DNA of 7,951 nucleotides, from assembly GCA_903881205.1 (NCBI GenBank), contig CAIRSC010000029.1:1-7951 (forward strand), given 5' to 3'. The notes under the pieces are model-generated. The model was not told where the DNA came from, searched no databases, and saw only the letters and a program-made list of their open reading frames with translations. Shown piece by piece: positions 1-4,722 of this stretch; position 1 is the first letter of the stretch; each line of letters begins with the position of its first letter. A program made the position numbers and the translations under genes. The DNA comes from an uncultured bacterium (GTDB lineage: Bacteria > Patescibacteriota > Minisyncoccia > Phycocordibacterales > UBA2100).

Positions 1-750
1 CACTGGCTCGGCGATCAGCTGGTATTCGGTGCCGATGCGCGTGACCTTGTGATACACACCCGCGTCTTTGAGCGCCAGTGGAAGCGGCGGGATTGCGTTG
101 GAGAAATACAGAATATTAAACACCACGTAAATGATCGCTACCGCGCGCGCGATGCGCACACGTTGCGGCCGCGCGACCTCGGGCACGAGATATTGAATAA
201 GAAAGTAGAGTCCGGTGATGACAATGATCGCACTGAGTCCGCTGGCGACGAACATCCATGGGCCGATCGAACGGAAAACGACCGGTAGAAAGAACGCGAA
301 AAATGAAAGGAGTACGGTGAAATAGAGCGGTATCTGGAACGATAAGCGCACGTACAACTTACGGAAGCGTTCGTTGCCGAGCAGGAGAAATGCCAGAACA
401 AGCACAAATATCCAACTGAGTGCGAACGACGCGCTGCGGCTATAGAGGCTGAGAAATCCGCTGAACAGGCCCCCGAACGCGAACTGGATCACGATTGGAA
501 TGAACGGCGCAATGAAGAGTATCCACGCTTGTTTGAAACGACCCGCCTCGATCAGATTGATGACGATAATCCCGCACATCGAAAGTGTGAGGTAGAAAAT
601 AAGGAGCAAATTACTTTGGAGCAGATCCACACGGCGCAACAAAACGAGATTGTCTGCGACGAATCCGGCAATGAGAGAGAGTGGTGAGATGTACCGCTCA
701 TACCAACGAATGAGCTCTTCGGTGCTCTTGGGAAGATATCGCCGAATCAT
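1..750 (-). CDS. Multi-spanning membrane protein, probable DUF2914-type, 3' end beyond window
   Basis: This open frame starts at ATG 750-748 and runs 250 codons without a stop to the left edge, so its C-terminus is missing. A short amphipathic N-terminus (IRWYERYISPLSL, residues 14-26) is followed by about six hydrophobic segments, roughly residues 47-66, 74-98, 108-125, 139-158, 164-186 and 199-216. After the last helix comes a soluble stretch with IPPLPLALKDAGVYHKVTR (220-238). This arrangement, helices then a PPxPLxLK...GVYH segment, is what I remember of Patescibacterial DUF2914 proteins, whose named domain would lie beyond the edge. The function is unknown. No in-frame start lies just upstream, and no Shine-Dalgarno is seen. 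A TGCTATCAT extended -10 sits 6 bases before the ATG, suggesting its own, nearly leaderless transcript. The membrane topology is clear; the family name is tentative. Confidence 0.6.
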   Translation of the reverse strand, partial: MIRRYLPKSTEELIRWYERYISPLSLIAGFVADNLVLLRRVDLLQSNLLLIFYLTLSMCGIIVINLIEAGRFKQAWILFIAPFIPIVIQFAFGGLFSGFLSLYSRSASFALSWIFVLVLAFLLLGNERFRKLYVRLSFQIPLYFTVLLSFFAFFLPVVFRSIGPWMFVASGLSAIIVITGLYFLIQYLVPEVARPQRVRIARAVAIIYVVFNILYFSNAIPPLPLALKDAGVYHKVTRIGTEYQLIAEPV

Positions 751-756
751 CGCACC

Positions 757-785
757 ATGATAGCAAAAGGTCCGACATATGTCGG
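757..785 (-). promoter_or_regulatory. Putative promoter of the membrane protein at 1-750
   Basis: Read on the minus strand, CCGACA (785-780), a 17-base spacer and TATCAT (762-757) preceded by TGC form a sigma70-like promoter with an extended -10. The -10 ends 6 bases before ATG 750, so the start site would fall at or beside the start codon. The -35 lies inside the palindrome at 763-794. The site is inferred from motif match only. Confidence 0.4.
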
Positions 786-794
786 GCCTTTTGC
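763..794 (-). terminator. Perfect palindromic hairpin, terminator or operator
   Basis: A 16-base-pair stem, all Watson-Crick except one G-T pair, is centred at 778/779. Its arms begin GCAAAAGG and end CCTTTTGC, so both strands end in a short T run, as in a bidirectional intrinsic terminator. On the minus strand it follows the tRNA-Leu module and ends 13 bases before the next start codon. It also overlaps the putative promoter there, so it could be an operator instead. Confidence 0.55.
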
Positions 795-800
795 GTTTGC

Positions 801-896
801 GGTCACGAATAATAGACTCGCCGTCGCTCGCTCTTTTCTCGACCCCGGCTCGCGCTTCGGCCAGCTGGCCTCACATCGCTACGCCCGGCCCAAAGC
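801..896 (-). repeat. tRNA-associated repeat, copy A (after tRNA-Leu)
   Basis: This copy is clearly similar to the one at 1799-1894 and more weakly to the one at 1607-1679. On the minus strand shared blocks include GAGCCGGGGTCG followed by GAAAA, then GCGACGGCGA, and a final ATTATTCGTGACC. It begins directly after the tRNA-Leu terminator hairpin. It carries no convincing reading frame. The function is unknown. Confidence 0.7.
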
Positions 897-924
897 AAAA
901 CACCTGCAGCAGTGCAGGTGTTTT
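897..924 (-). terminator. Intrinsic terminator of tRNA-Leu
   Basis: A perfect 12-base-pair stem (AAAACACCTGCA against TGCAGGTGTTTT) closes a 4-base loop. On the minus strand it begins 9 bases after the tRNA-Leu 3' end and finishes in TTTTGCTTTG. Flanking bases extend the pairing imperfectly (887-895 with 927-936) back to the tRNA 3' end. Confidence 0.75.
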
Positions 925-932
925 GTCTTTTG

Positions 933-1014
933 TGCCCAGGGGGGGACTCGAACCCCCATGCCTTTCGGCGCTACCACCTCAAGGTAGTAAGTCTACCAAT
1001 TTCTCCACCTGGGC
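933..1014 (-). tRNA. trnL: tRNA-Leu (anticodon GAG)
   Basis: The acceptor stem GCCCAGG/CCTGGGC pairs fully, with discriminator A. The anticodon stem CTACC/GGTAG closes loop TTGAGGT, giving anticodon GAG, which reads CUC/CUU. A long variable arm (CGCC-GAAA-GGC), as expected for class II leucine tRNAs, precedes the T arm GGGGG-TTCGAGT-CCCCC. CCA is not encoded; the next bases are CAAAAG, so CCA must be added enzymatically. It lies downstream of the rplS terminator and upstream of its own terminator hairpin. Confidence 0.96.
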
Positions 1015-1063
1015 TTCGCGGGCCATTCTAACAGAGAGAGGGAAAATCGCGAGGACCCCCAAC

Positions 1064-1090
1064 AAAAAGACCCCTGTTCGGGGTCTTTTT
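1064..1090 (-). terminator. Intrinsic terminator of rplS
   Basis: A perfect 11-base-pair stem (AAAAAGACCCC against GGGGTCTTTTT) closes a 5-base loop and has T runs on both strands, a textbook bidirectional terminator. It starts 16 bases after the rplS stop codon and separates rplS from tRNA-Leu. Confidence 0.9.
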
Positions 1091-1106
1091 GTTTTGAGAT
1101 TCTGGT

Positions 1107-1532
1107 TTATTCGGTAGCTGCAACTTCTGCGACCGGCTCCTCTGTCACGTCTCCCTCGATCTTGGCGACATTTGCCGAGGTCATGAGTTTGGTGCGACGG
1201 AGTTGGCGGCGGGCTTCACGGGCGACCTTGTCGCGAATGAAGTAGAGCTTCGCACGGCGGACGCGGGCACGCTTGAGCAGCTCGATCTTGTCGATCATCG
1301 GAGAATACAGCGGGAAGATCTTCTCGACTCCCACTCCGGAAGCGACGCGGCGGACCGTAAAGGTGCCTCCCGCCTCGGTACCATGCTTGCGGGCGAGGAC
1401 GAGCCCTTCGAAAGCCTGAAGGCGTGTCTTGCCCTTTTCTTCGATCTTCTGGAATACACGCACCGTGTCGCCCGGACGAAGGTCCAGGTTCTTGCGCTCT
1501 TCCATGTTTACCGGTGATATTGTGATCGCCAT
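1107..1532 (-). CDS. rplS: 50S ribosomal protein L19
   Basis: The 141-residue product is a component of the large ribosomal subunit near the subunit interface. Family features are clear after a short N-terminal lead: LRPGDTVRV (about 19-27), FEGLVLARK (42-50), FTVRRVASGVGVEKIFPLYS (59-78) and KRARVRRAKLYFIRD (86-100). The C-terminus carries an extra acidic tail of roughly 25 residues (ending VAEVAATE), longer than the compact Escherichia coli protein. I chose ATG 1532 over the 13-codon upstream extension because that extension would read through the likely promoter and is unlike L19. ATG 1505 (MEERKNLDLRPGD) is a possible alternative. It is transcribed alone: own promoter at 1543-1571, strong terminator after the stop, tRNA genes on both sides. 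Confidence 0.96.
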   Translation of the reverse strand: MAITISPVNMEERKNLDLRPGDTVRVFQKIEEKGKTRLQAFEGLVLARKHGTEAGGTFTVRRVASGVGVEKIFPLYSPMIDKIELLKRARVRRAKLYFIRDKVAREARRQLRRTKLMTSANVAKIEGDVTEEPVAEVAATE

Positions 1533-1542
1533 ATGTCGCGGA

Positions 1543-1571
1543 ACTATACCACCCCTCCCCTTTTGGGGCAA
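1543..1571 (-). promoter_or_regulatory. Putative rplS promoter, extended -10
   Basis: On the minus strand TTGCCC (1571-1566), a 17-base spacer and TATAGT (1548-1543) preceded by TGG give a good sigma70-like promoter. The -10 ends 10 bases before ATG 1532, leaving a leader of only a few bases and no room for a Shine-Dalgarno site. Confidence 0.55.
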
Positions 1572-1606
1572 ATACGGGACTCAGATACGGCCCTAGCTCT
1601 CTTTGT

Positions 1607-1679
1607 GGTCACGGATACTTTTCTACTGAAAAGTTCCGCGATCCCGCCTCGGTCCGTCGACCTCCGGCCTGCACAAAGC
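1607..1679 (-). repeat. tRNA-associated repeat, copy B (after tRNA-Val), shortened
   Basis: This is the most diverged and shortest copy. On the minus strand it keeps the GCTTTGTGC beginning, GGACCGAGGCGGGATCGCGGAA in the middle in altered form, and the TCCGTGACC end. It lies between the tRNA-Val hairpin and the rplS promoter. Assignment relies on position and end blocks as much as on identity. Confidence 0.5.
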
Positions 1680-1717
1680 AGAAAACCTGCCTCCGGCAGG
1701 TGTTTCTGTCTTTGTGC
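1671..1717 (-). terminator. Long compound terminator hairpin of tRNA-Val
   Basis: Three stacked helices pair 1671-1678 with 1710-1717 (8 bp), 1679-1684 with 1703-1708 (6 bp) and 1685-1691 with 1695-1701 (7 bp). Only two single-base bulges (1702, 1709) and a 3-base loop are unpaired. The tRNA-side arm contains the last three bases of tRNA-Val. The 3' side on the minus strand has a TTTTCTGCTTTG run rather than a clean U tract. Confidence 0.7.
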
Positions 1718-1787
1718 ACCCTGCAGGACTCGAACCTGCGACCTTTTCAGTGTAAATGAATTGCTCTACCAACTGAGCTAAGGGTGC
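1715..1787 (-). tRNA. trnV: tRNA-Val (anticodon UAC)
   Basis: The acceptor stem GCACCCT/AGGGTGC, D arm GCTC-AGTTGGTA-GAGC and T arm GCAGG-TTCGAGT-CCTGC are all intact, with discriminator A and no encoded CCA. The anticodon loop is TTTACAC, giving UAC, valine codon GUA. The anticodon stem ATTCA/TGAAA has an A-A mismatch at its outermost pair (27-43). It lies between repeat copy C and its own terminator, and so is probably transcribed separately from tRNA-Arg. Confidence 0.95.
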
Positions 1788-1798
1788 GTGTTTTCTGT

Positions 1799-1894
1799 GG
1801 TCACGAATAATTTCTTCGCCGTCGCGAAGTAATTTTCGCGACCCCGGCTCCCGGTCTCGCCCACTGGCTCGACATCGGTCCGCCCGGCACAAGC
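1799..1894 (-). repeat. tRNA-associated repeat, copy C (after tRNA-Arg)
   Basis: This copy matches copy A over most of its length. On the minus strand it contains TCGCGAA-AATTAC-TTCGCGA, a 7-bp stem, then a smaller CGAA/TTCG stem ending in ATTATTCGTGACC. It fills nearly all the space between the tRNA-Arg terminator and tRNA-Val, so any tRNA-Val promoter should lie inside it. No coding potential is convincing. Confidence 0.7.
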
Positions 1895-1926
1895 GGACAA
1901 AAAGCTTCGCTTTTTTATCCTTGTGC
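1887..1926 (-). terminator. Intrinsic terminator of tRNA-Arg with outer stem
   Basis: The core hairpin is AAAAAGC (1899-1905), a 3-base loop and GCTTTTT (1909-1915), followed on the minus strand by a T-rich tail. An outer 7-bp stem pairs 1887-1893 with 1920-1926, and its tRNA-side arm includes the last three bases of tRNA-Arg. The design parallels the structure at 1671-1717. Confidence 0.75.
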
Positions 1927-1995
1927 CCTCGGTAGGAATCGAACCTACATCAAGACCTTAGAAGAGTCTTGTTCTATCCATTGAACTACGAGAGC
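1924..1995 (-). tRNA. trnR: tRNA-Arg (anticodon UCU)
   Basis: The acceptor stem GCTCTCG/CGAGGGC pairs with one T-G wobble, discriminator A. The D arm is GTTC-AATGGATA-GAAC, the anticodon stem AGACT/GGTCT closes CTTCTAA with anticodon UCU (codons AGA/AGG), and the T arm is GTAGG-TTCGATT-CCTAC. CCA is not encoded. It is the first of two tRNA genes downstream of the pilus cluster. Confidence 0.95.
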
Positions 1996-2011
1996 GAGTG
2001 AGCGGGCAAAG

Positions 2012-2043
2012 TAAGAATATCGTATATTCTTATTTTCTCCGAA
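2012..2043 (-). promoter_or_regulatory. AT-rich palindrome and possible tRNA-Arg promoter
   Basis: TAAGAATAT and ATATTCTTA (2012-2020 and 2024-2032) form a 9-bp inverted repeat around CGT. On the minus strand TTCGGA (2043-2038), an 18-base spacer and TATTCT (2019-2014) make a weak promoter match 18 bases before the tRNA 5' end. The palindrome overlaps the -10, so it may be an operator, or AT-rich promoter DNA that is palindromic by chance. Confidence 0.3.
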
Positions 2044-2047
2044 CGAT

Positions 2048-2073
2048 GCTCTCGAAAGCTTGCTTACGAGAGC
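2048..2073 (-). other. Hairpin resembling the tRNA-Arg acceptor stem
   Basis: On the minus strand GCTCTCG and CGAGAGC form a 7-bp stem, followed after a mismatch by AAGC/GCTT and a 2-base loop. The first nine bases, GCTCTCGTA, equal the first nine of tRNA-Arg 52 bases downstream, and the closing arm differs from the tRNA 3' acceptor strand by one base. No T run follows. It may end the pilus transcript or be a remnant of a tRNA copy. Confidence 0.5.
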
Positions 2074-2127
2074 GACACTCTGCCTCGAGAACTGCTCCAG
2101 CGTACCTTCACAGGGTCATCTGGTCAA

Positions 2128-2445
2128 TTATTTCGACGGATCGGTCGGTGTAGCGGTCTGTGGAGTATCGAATCGCATCTGCCGGTTATGCGCCGCGGAG
2201 AGGATGCTTTGCAACTGGGGGCGGTTGAGCGCGGTCGACGCCGGGGCATTCGTCGGATCTTCGGCGCTCAAGTTATTCATGACTCCGAAGAACTCGCTCG
2301 TACCATAGATCAAAACGCCGATCACCATGACAAGTCCAATCATAAGTAGCGCGCGCCAGTACGCTTCTGCGAGCGGCCGCATGTTTTCTGGCTCCTGTCG
2401 GGCCGAATAGCGCGCCTGAAAATCTCTGAAGAGTGAAGTGAACAT
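2128..2445 (-). CDS. Small one-helix membrane protein, fourth gene of the pilus cluster
   Basis: The product is 105 residues from ATG 2445, chosen because it lies 5 bases after the pilO stop; a start at 2502 would overlap pilO by 52 bases. A basic and polar N-terminus (1-30, with PEN and RPLAEAYWR) leads into one hydrophobic helix at about 31-49 (ALLMIGLVMVIGVLIYG). A polar C-terminal part follows, with a Pro/Thr/Ala-rich linker and LNRPQLQSILSAAHNRQ (74-89). No signal-peptidase site or lipobox is evident, so it is probably a bitopic membrane protein with its C-terminus outside. Position suggests a partner of PilN/PilO, perhaps a stand-in for PilP, but it is not a recognisable PilP lipoprotein. 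I do not recognise a named family. The 17 residues before the stop are low-complexity (TPQTATPTDP). Confidence 0.75.
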   Translation of the reverse strand: MFTSLFRDFQARYSARQEPENMRPLAEAYWRALLMIGLVMVIGVLIYGTSEFFGVMNNLSAEDPTNAPASTALNRPQLQSILSAAHNRQMRFDTPQTATPTDPSK

Positions 2446-2450
2446 ATATG

Positions 2451-2996
2451 TTATGACGCGATCGATGTCGTATAGACCTGCATATGTGCGCTCATGTGCC
2501 ACCCACCACTGTTCGCCGGATCCCCGGTGTGTGCGATCTCAAGCTGTTGAACCGATGAAGGGACCGGTAGGTCCTCGAGCACTTGTATGGTGTTCATGAT
2601 CTGTGCGAACGTGCCGTCGGCAACAACTGCAAACGCAAAACTGTTTACACTTCCACCGCCCGGCAGAGCTGCGGCGGCCCCCTGAGGCTGTGCGTTCTCG
2701 ACTTTCACCGCAATACCCGTTTTCGTACGTACTCCCTCGATCATCGTCACGATCGATACGATATTCACATTCGATACGTTCTCGAGTGCGGCCCGATCCT
2801 GTTGAGTATCAGCGACAAGTGCGGTGAGACGCTGCGTATATGCCGCCCGATCGCTTTGCGCCTGTGCGGTAGACGCGATCGCCGCACGCGACGACGCCTC
2901 GTCGAGGATGTTGTTGCCGATATACCAGATCGCCGTCCACGCCAGCACGGCCAAGAGTACACCGAGAGCTGCAATGTATTGAATATTGATCTTCAT
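2451..2996 (-). CDS. pilO: Type IV pilus alignment-complex protein, PilO-like
   Basis: The 181-residue product has the PilO layout: a short cytoplasmic N-terminus, one transmembrane helix (about 7-27), an Ala/Gln-rich segment likely to be coiled coil (about 32-75), then a mixed alpha/beta domain (about 78-180) of ferredoxin-like type. In type IV pili PilO pairs with PilN in the inner membrane and links the PilM ring to the rest of the machine. Sequence identity to classic PilO is weak, so the call rests on architecture plus location directly after pilN (2-base gap). An AGGGA stretch about 11 bases before the ATG, inside the end of pilN, could act as a Shine-Dalgarno. A Gly/Ala-rich loop (107-115) interrupts the C-terminal domain. 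Confidence 0.75.
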   Translation of the reverse strand: MKINIQYIAALGVLLAVLAWTAIWYIGNNILDEASSRAAIASTAQAQSDRAAYTQRLTALVADTQQDRAALENVSNVNIVSIVTMIEGVRTKTGIAVKVENAQPQGAAAALPGGGSVNSFAFAVVADGTFAQIMNTIQVLEDLPVPSSVQQLEIAHTGDPANSGGWHMSAHMQVYTTSIAS

Positions 2997-2998
2997 AA

Positions 2999-3511
2999 TC
3001 AGAAATTTCCCTGCAGCGAGAGTGTAAAATTATTGTTCGTACCGATCAAAGAATCTACCGGGACCGCGACACTGGTGAAGCGTGGGTCCTTGGTGAGCGC
3101 ATCACGATAGGCACCAATAGCGTCTCTCGACGCAGTTCCGGTGAAGGTGATCCGTGCGGGCGCTGCAGTATAAGTGATGTTTTGTACAACGACACCCGGC
3201 GGCCGAGCACTGAGCGCCGCAATGATCGCCTGCGATGGCGATGATGTCGCAGAGAATATCGGAGAGAGCGCTGCAATGATCGCCTGTGTGCGGGAGATCG
3301 TTACCACATCAGTCGGTGTATTCGCCGCCGAACGTGCTGCTGTGTCAGAGAGCGGAGGCGCAGCGAGTTCAAGTGCGAGAAAACTCGGGACGAGTACGAA
3401 TAGTGCCAGTGCGGAAAGCGCAAGCGACACAAGGCTTGCGGCGATCAAGAAGCGCGCACGGTACATGTGCCAGATTTTTTTTTGCGCCTGTAGTGGAAGA
3501 ATGTTCGCCAT
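2999..3511 (-). CDS. pilN: Type IV pilus assembly protein, PilN-like
   Basis: The 170-residue product starts with a short cytoplasmic peptide containing NILPLQAQKKI (3-13), which matches the conserved N-terminal motif (N-L-LP) by which PilN binds PilM. One transmembrane helix follows (about 21-47), then a periplasm-side or outward-facing domain with a beta-rich end (TSVAVPVDSL, NNNFTLSLQG). It lies 2 bases after the pilM stop and 2 bases before pilO, so translation is probably coupled. Residues 76-83 and 94-101 are the same octapeptide, QAIIAALS, 18 residues apart, from an internal duplication. The N-terminal motif and gene order make the call solid even though the outer domain is diverged. 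Confidence 0.82.
   Translation of the reverse strand: MANILPLQAQKKIWHMYRARFLIAASLVSLALSALALFVLVPSFLALELAAPPLSDTAARSAANTPTDVVTISRTQAIIAALSPIFSATSSPSQAIIAALSARPPGVVVQNITYTAAPARITFTGTASRDAIGAYRDALTKDPRFTSVAVPVDSLIGTNNNFTLSLQGNF
3212..3286 (-). repeat. Two 21-base direct repeats inside pilN
   Basis: Positions 3212-3232 and 3266-3286 match at 20 of 21 bases, 54 bases (18 codons) apart and in frame. The bases between are only loosely similar, so this looks like an old partial tandem duplication that kept its QAIIAALS core. Confidence 0.7.
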
Positions 3512-3513
3512 AA

Positions 3514-4662
3514 CTAGACTGAGGCTTCCGACGTGAGTCCGCGCAGCGCAAGACCGATCGCGGTGGCATATTGAAGCGAATGCCGTTTATTGATCGGCGG
3601 AATATACCCGTCGTACGATGTCACGTGCTGCCATACATCACCAACTTCGGTCGGAGCCTGTATACGACCGGCGATGTACTCATCGAGACCTTTCAGATTG
3701 GAACTTCCGCCGACCAGGAGCACGCGGCCGACCGGCGTCACACGATCACCATGCTCGTTGCGGCGAGTATCCCAGTAATGGTAGTGACGAGCGACTTCGT
3801 CGGCGAGCGCCGATGCGGTCCCACTGACCGCTTCGATGCCGGGAGATGCTTTGCCGGGTACCGCGGTCAGACCGATCTCATTCTTAAAATGCTCCGCCTC
3901 TTGCGCCGTCATCGACGCTTTACCGGTGAGCGCGCGAGTCATGTGTTCCCCGCCAGCCTGCACAGTCGAGGTAAAAATTGGAAATCCCCGCTTGAGCACC
4001 GCGAACCCGGTACGTTCCCTGCCGAAATCTACGAGCAGTGTGATCGGCTCGTCGCTTTCTCCGGAAGAAACGGCGCGTGCGATCGAACGCGCCTCGATCT
4101 CCAGAGATAACAAGGTGATGCCGCCGAGTTTAAATGCTTCAACGTACGCTTCAGCGATGTCGCGCGGGAACACCACGACATTAATCTCTTCGCTCACACC
4201 CGGCTCGATTCTGTTGAAGTCGTAGACCGCGGCAGACGGCGGTATCGGCACTCGGTCCTCGAAACCGAACTCGATCATTCGCAATACCTGCTGTCGGGGA
4301 GTATCGAGCGGCACCTGCATGCTGAATACGTACGCGGCCTCTTCGGGAAGCGCCGCATGCGCACATGAAATGCCGTGCAGTTCGTGCTTGATGCTTTGCA
4401 ACGCATCGCCGAGCGCCGCCACATCACGGATGAGTCCGCTTTCAACGATTCCCGGCGCAAGCGGTAATTCGCCGAAGGTGTGGACGCGAAACTCGTTGCC
4501 CGATGATGTCAGCGACAGCCATTTGATCGATCCGTCGGAAATATCGATCCCTGCCGCAGGCGGCATGAGTAACGTCGGTGTGGGAAATGCGCGCGCGAGC
4601 GCGTGGGAAATACTTTGAACGCGCGGCATGTGTGCGCGCAACCCTGATGCGGTCGCCTTCAT
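3514..4662 (-). CDS. pilM: Type IV pilus assembly ATPase-fold protein PilM
   Basis: The 382-residue product is an actin-like (FtsA/Hsp70-fold) cytoplasmic protein that binds PilN and forms the inner ring of the pilus machine. Visible family motifs are GIDISDGSIKWLSL (38-51, phosphate-1 loop), LLVDFGRERTGFAVL (209-223, phosphate-2) and VLLVGGSSNLKGLDEYI (314-330, adenosine-binding). The C-terminal KRHSLQYATAIGLALRG (359-375) is also typical. ATG 4662 gives a roughly 37-residue lead before the fold; ATG 4629 is an alternative, but the extended -10 just upstream favours 4662. It heads pilM-pilN-pilO plus a small protein. No pilus motor ATPases, PilC or pilins are in the window, so those must be encoded elsewhere. 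Confidence 0.92.
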   Translation of the reverse strand: MKATASGLRAHMPRVQSISHALARAFPTPTLLMPPAAGIDISDGSIKWLSLTSSGNEFRVHTFGELPLAPGIVESGLIRDVAALGDALQSIKHELHGISCAHAALPEEAAYVFSMQVPLDTPRQQVLRMIEFGFEDRVPIPPSAAVYDFNRIEPGVSEEINVVVFPRDIAEAYVEAFKLGGITLLSLEIEARSIARAVSSGESDEPITLLVDFGRERTGFAVLKRGFPIFTSTVQAGGEHMTRALTGKASMTAQEAEHFKNEIGLTAVPGKASPGIEAVSGTASALADEVARHYHYWDTRRNEHGDRVTPVGRVLLVGGSSNLKGLDEYIAGRIQAPTEVGDVWQHVTSYDGYIPPINKRHSLQYATAIGLALRGLTSEASV

Positions 4663-4668
4663 GCGTTC

Positions 4669-4677
4669 AGTATATCA
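4669..4677 (-). promoter_or_regulatory. Putative extended -10 of the pilus operon
   Basis: TGATATACT on the minus strand ends 6 bases before the pilM ATG. The expected -35 position (4692-4697, GGCAAT) is a poor match, so the site would depend on the TGN extension. No Shine-Dalgarno lies between it and the ATG, which implies a leaderless or almost leaderless mRNA. Confidence 0.45.
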
Positions 4678-4722
4678 AACACTTGCACGAAATTGCCTGC
4701 ACGTGTGCACGTATTCCTCCTT

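Noticed and set aside
779..1117. Plus-strand open frame of 112 codons over tRNA-Leu and its flanks
   Set aside because: It translates the tRNA, its terminator and the repeat, and the peptide resembles well-known spurious tRNA-antisense products. No start signal is present.
1107..1571. Longer rplS form starting at 1571
   Set aside because: The 13 extra residues (beginning MPQKGRGG) would be read through the likely promoter and have no counterpart in L19.
1607..1640. GGAACTT with TCCGTGA downstream on the minus strand, like an ECF sigma promoter upstream of rplS
   Set aside because: It is a single short match inside a degenerate repeat copy. Copies A and C do not have it, and rplS has a better promoter closer in.
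1623..1892. Minus-strand open frame of 89 codons containing APLAQLVEQ...GSSPAGC
   Set aside because: This is the typical false protein read through a tRNA gene (tRNA-Val) and the repeat copies beside it.
801..1894. The three repeats as a CRISPR array
   Set aside because: The copies are long, diverged, hundreds of bases apart and separated by genes. There are no regular spacers and no cas genes.
2128..2502. Longer form of the fourth pilus-cluster gene starting at 2502
   Set aside because: The extra 19 residues overlap the end of pilO in another frame, while ATG 2445 sits 5 bases after the pilO stop.
2583..3110. Plus-strand open frame of 175 codons
   Set aside because: It is antisense to pilO and pilN, has no domain pattern, and has the Arg/Cys/His-rich composition of a shadow frame.
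3571..4110. Plus-strand open frame of 179 codons
   Set aside because: It is fully antisense to pilM, whose minus-strand product has clear family motifs. No start signal or recognisable domain is seen.
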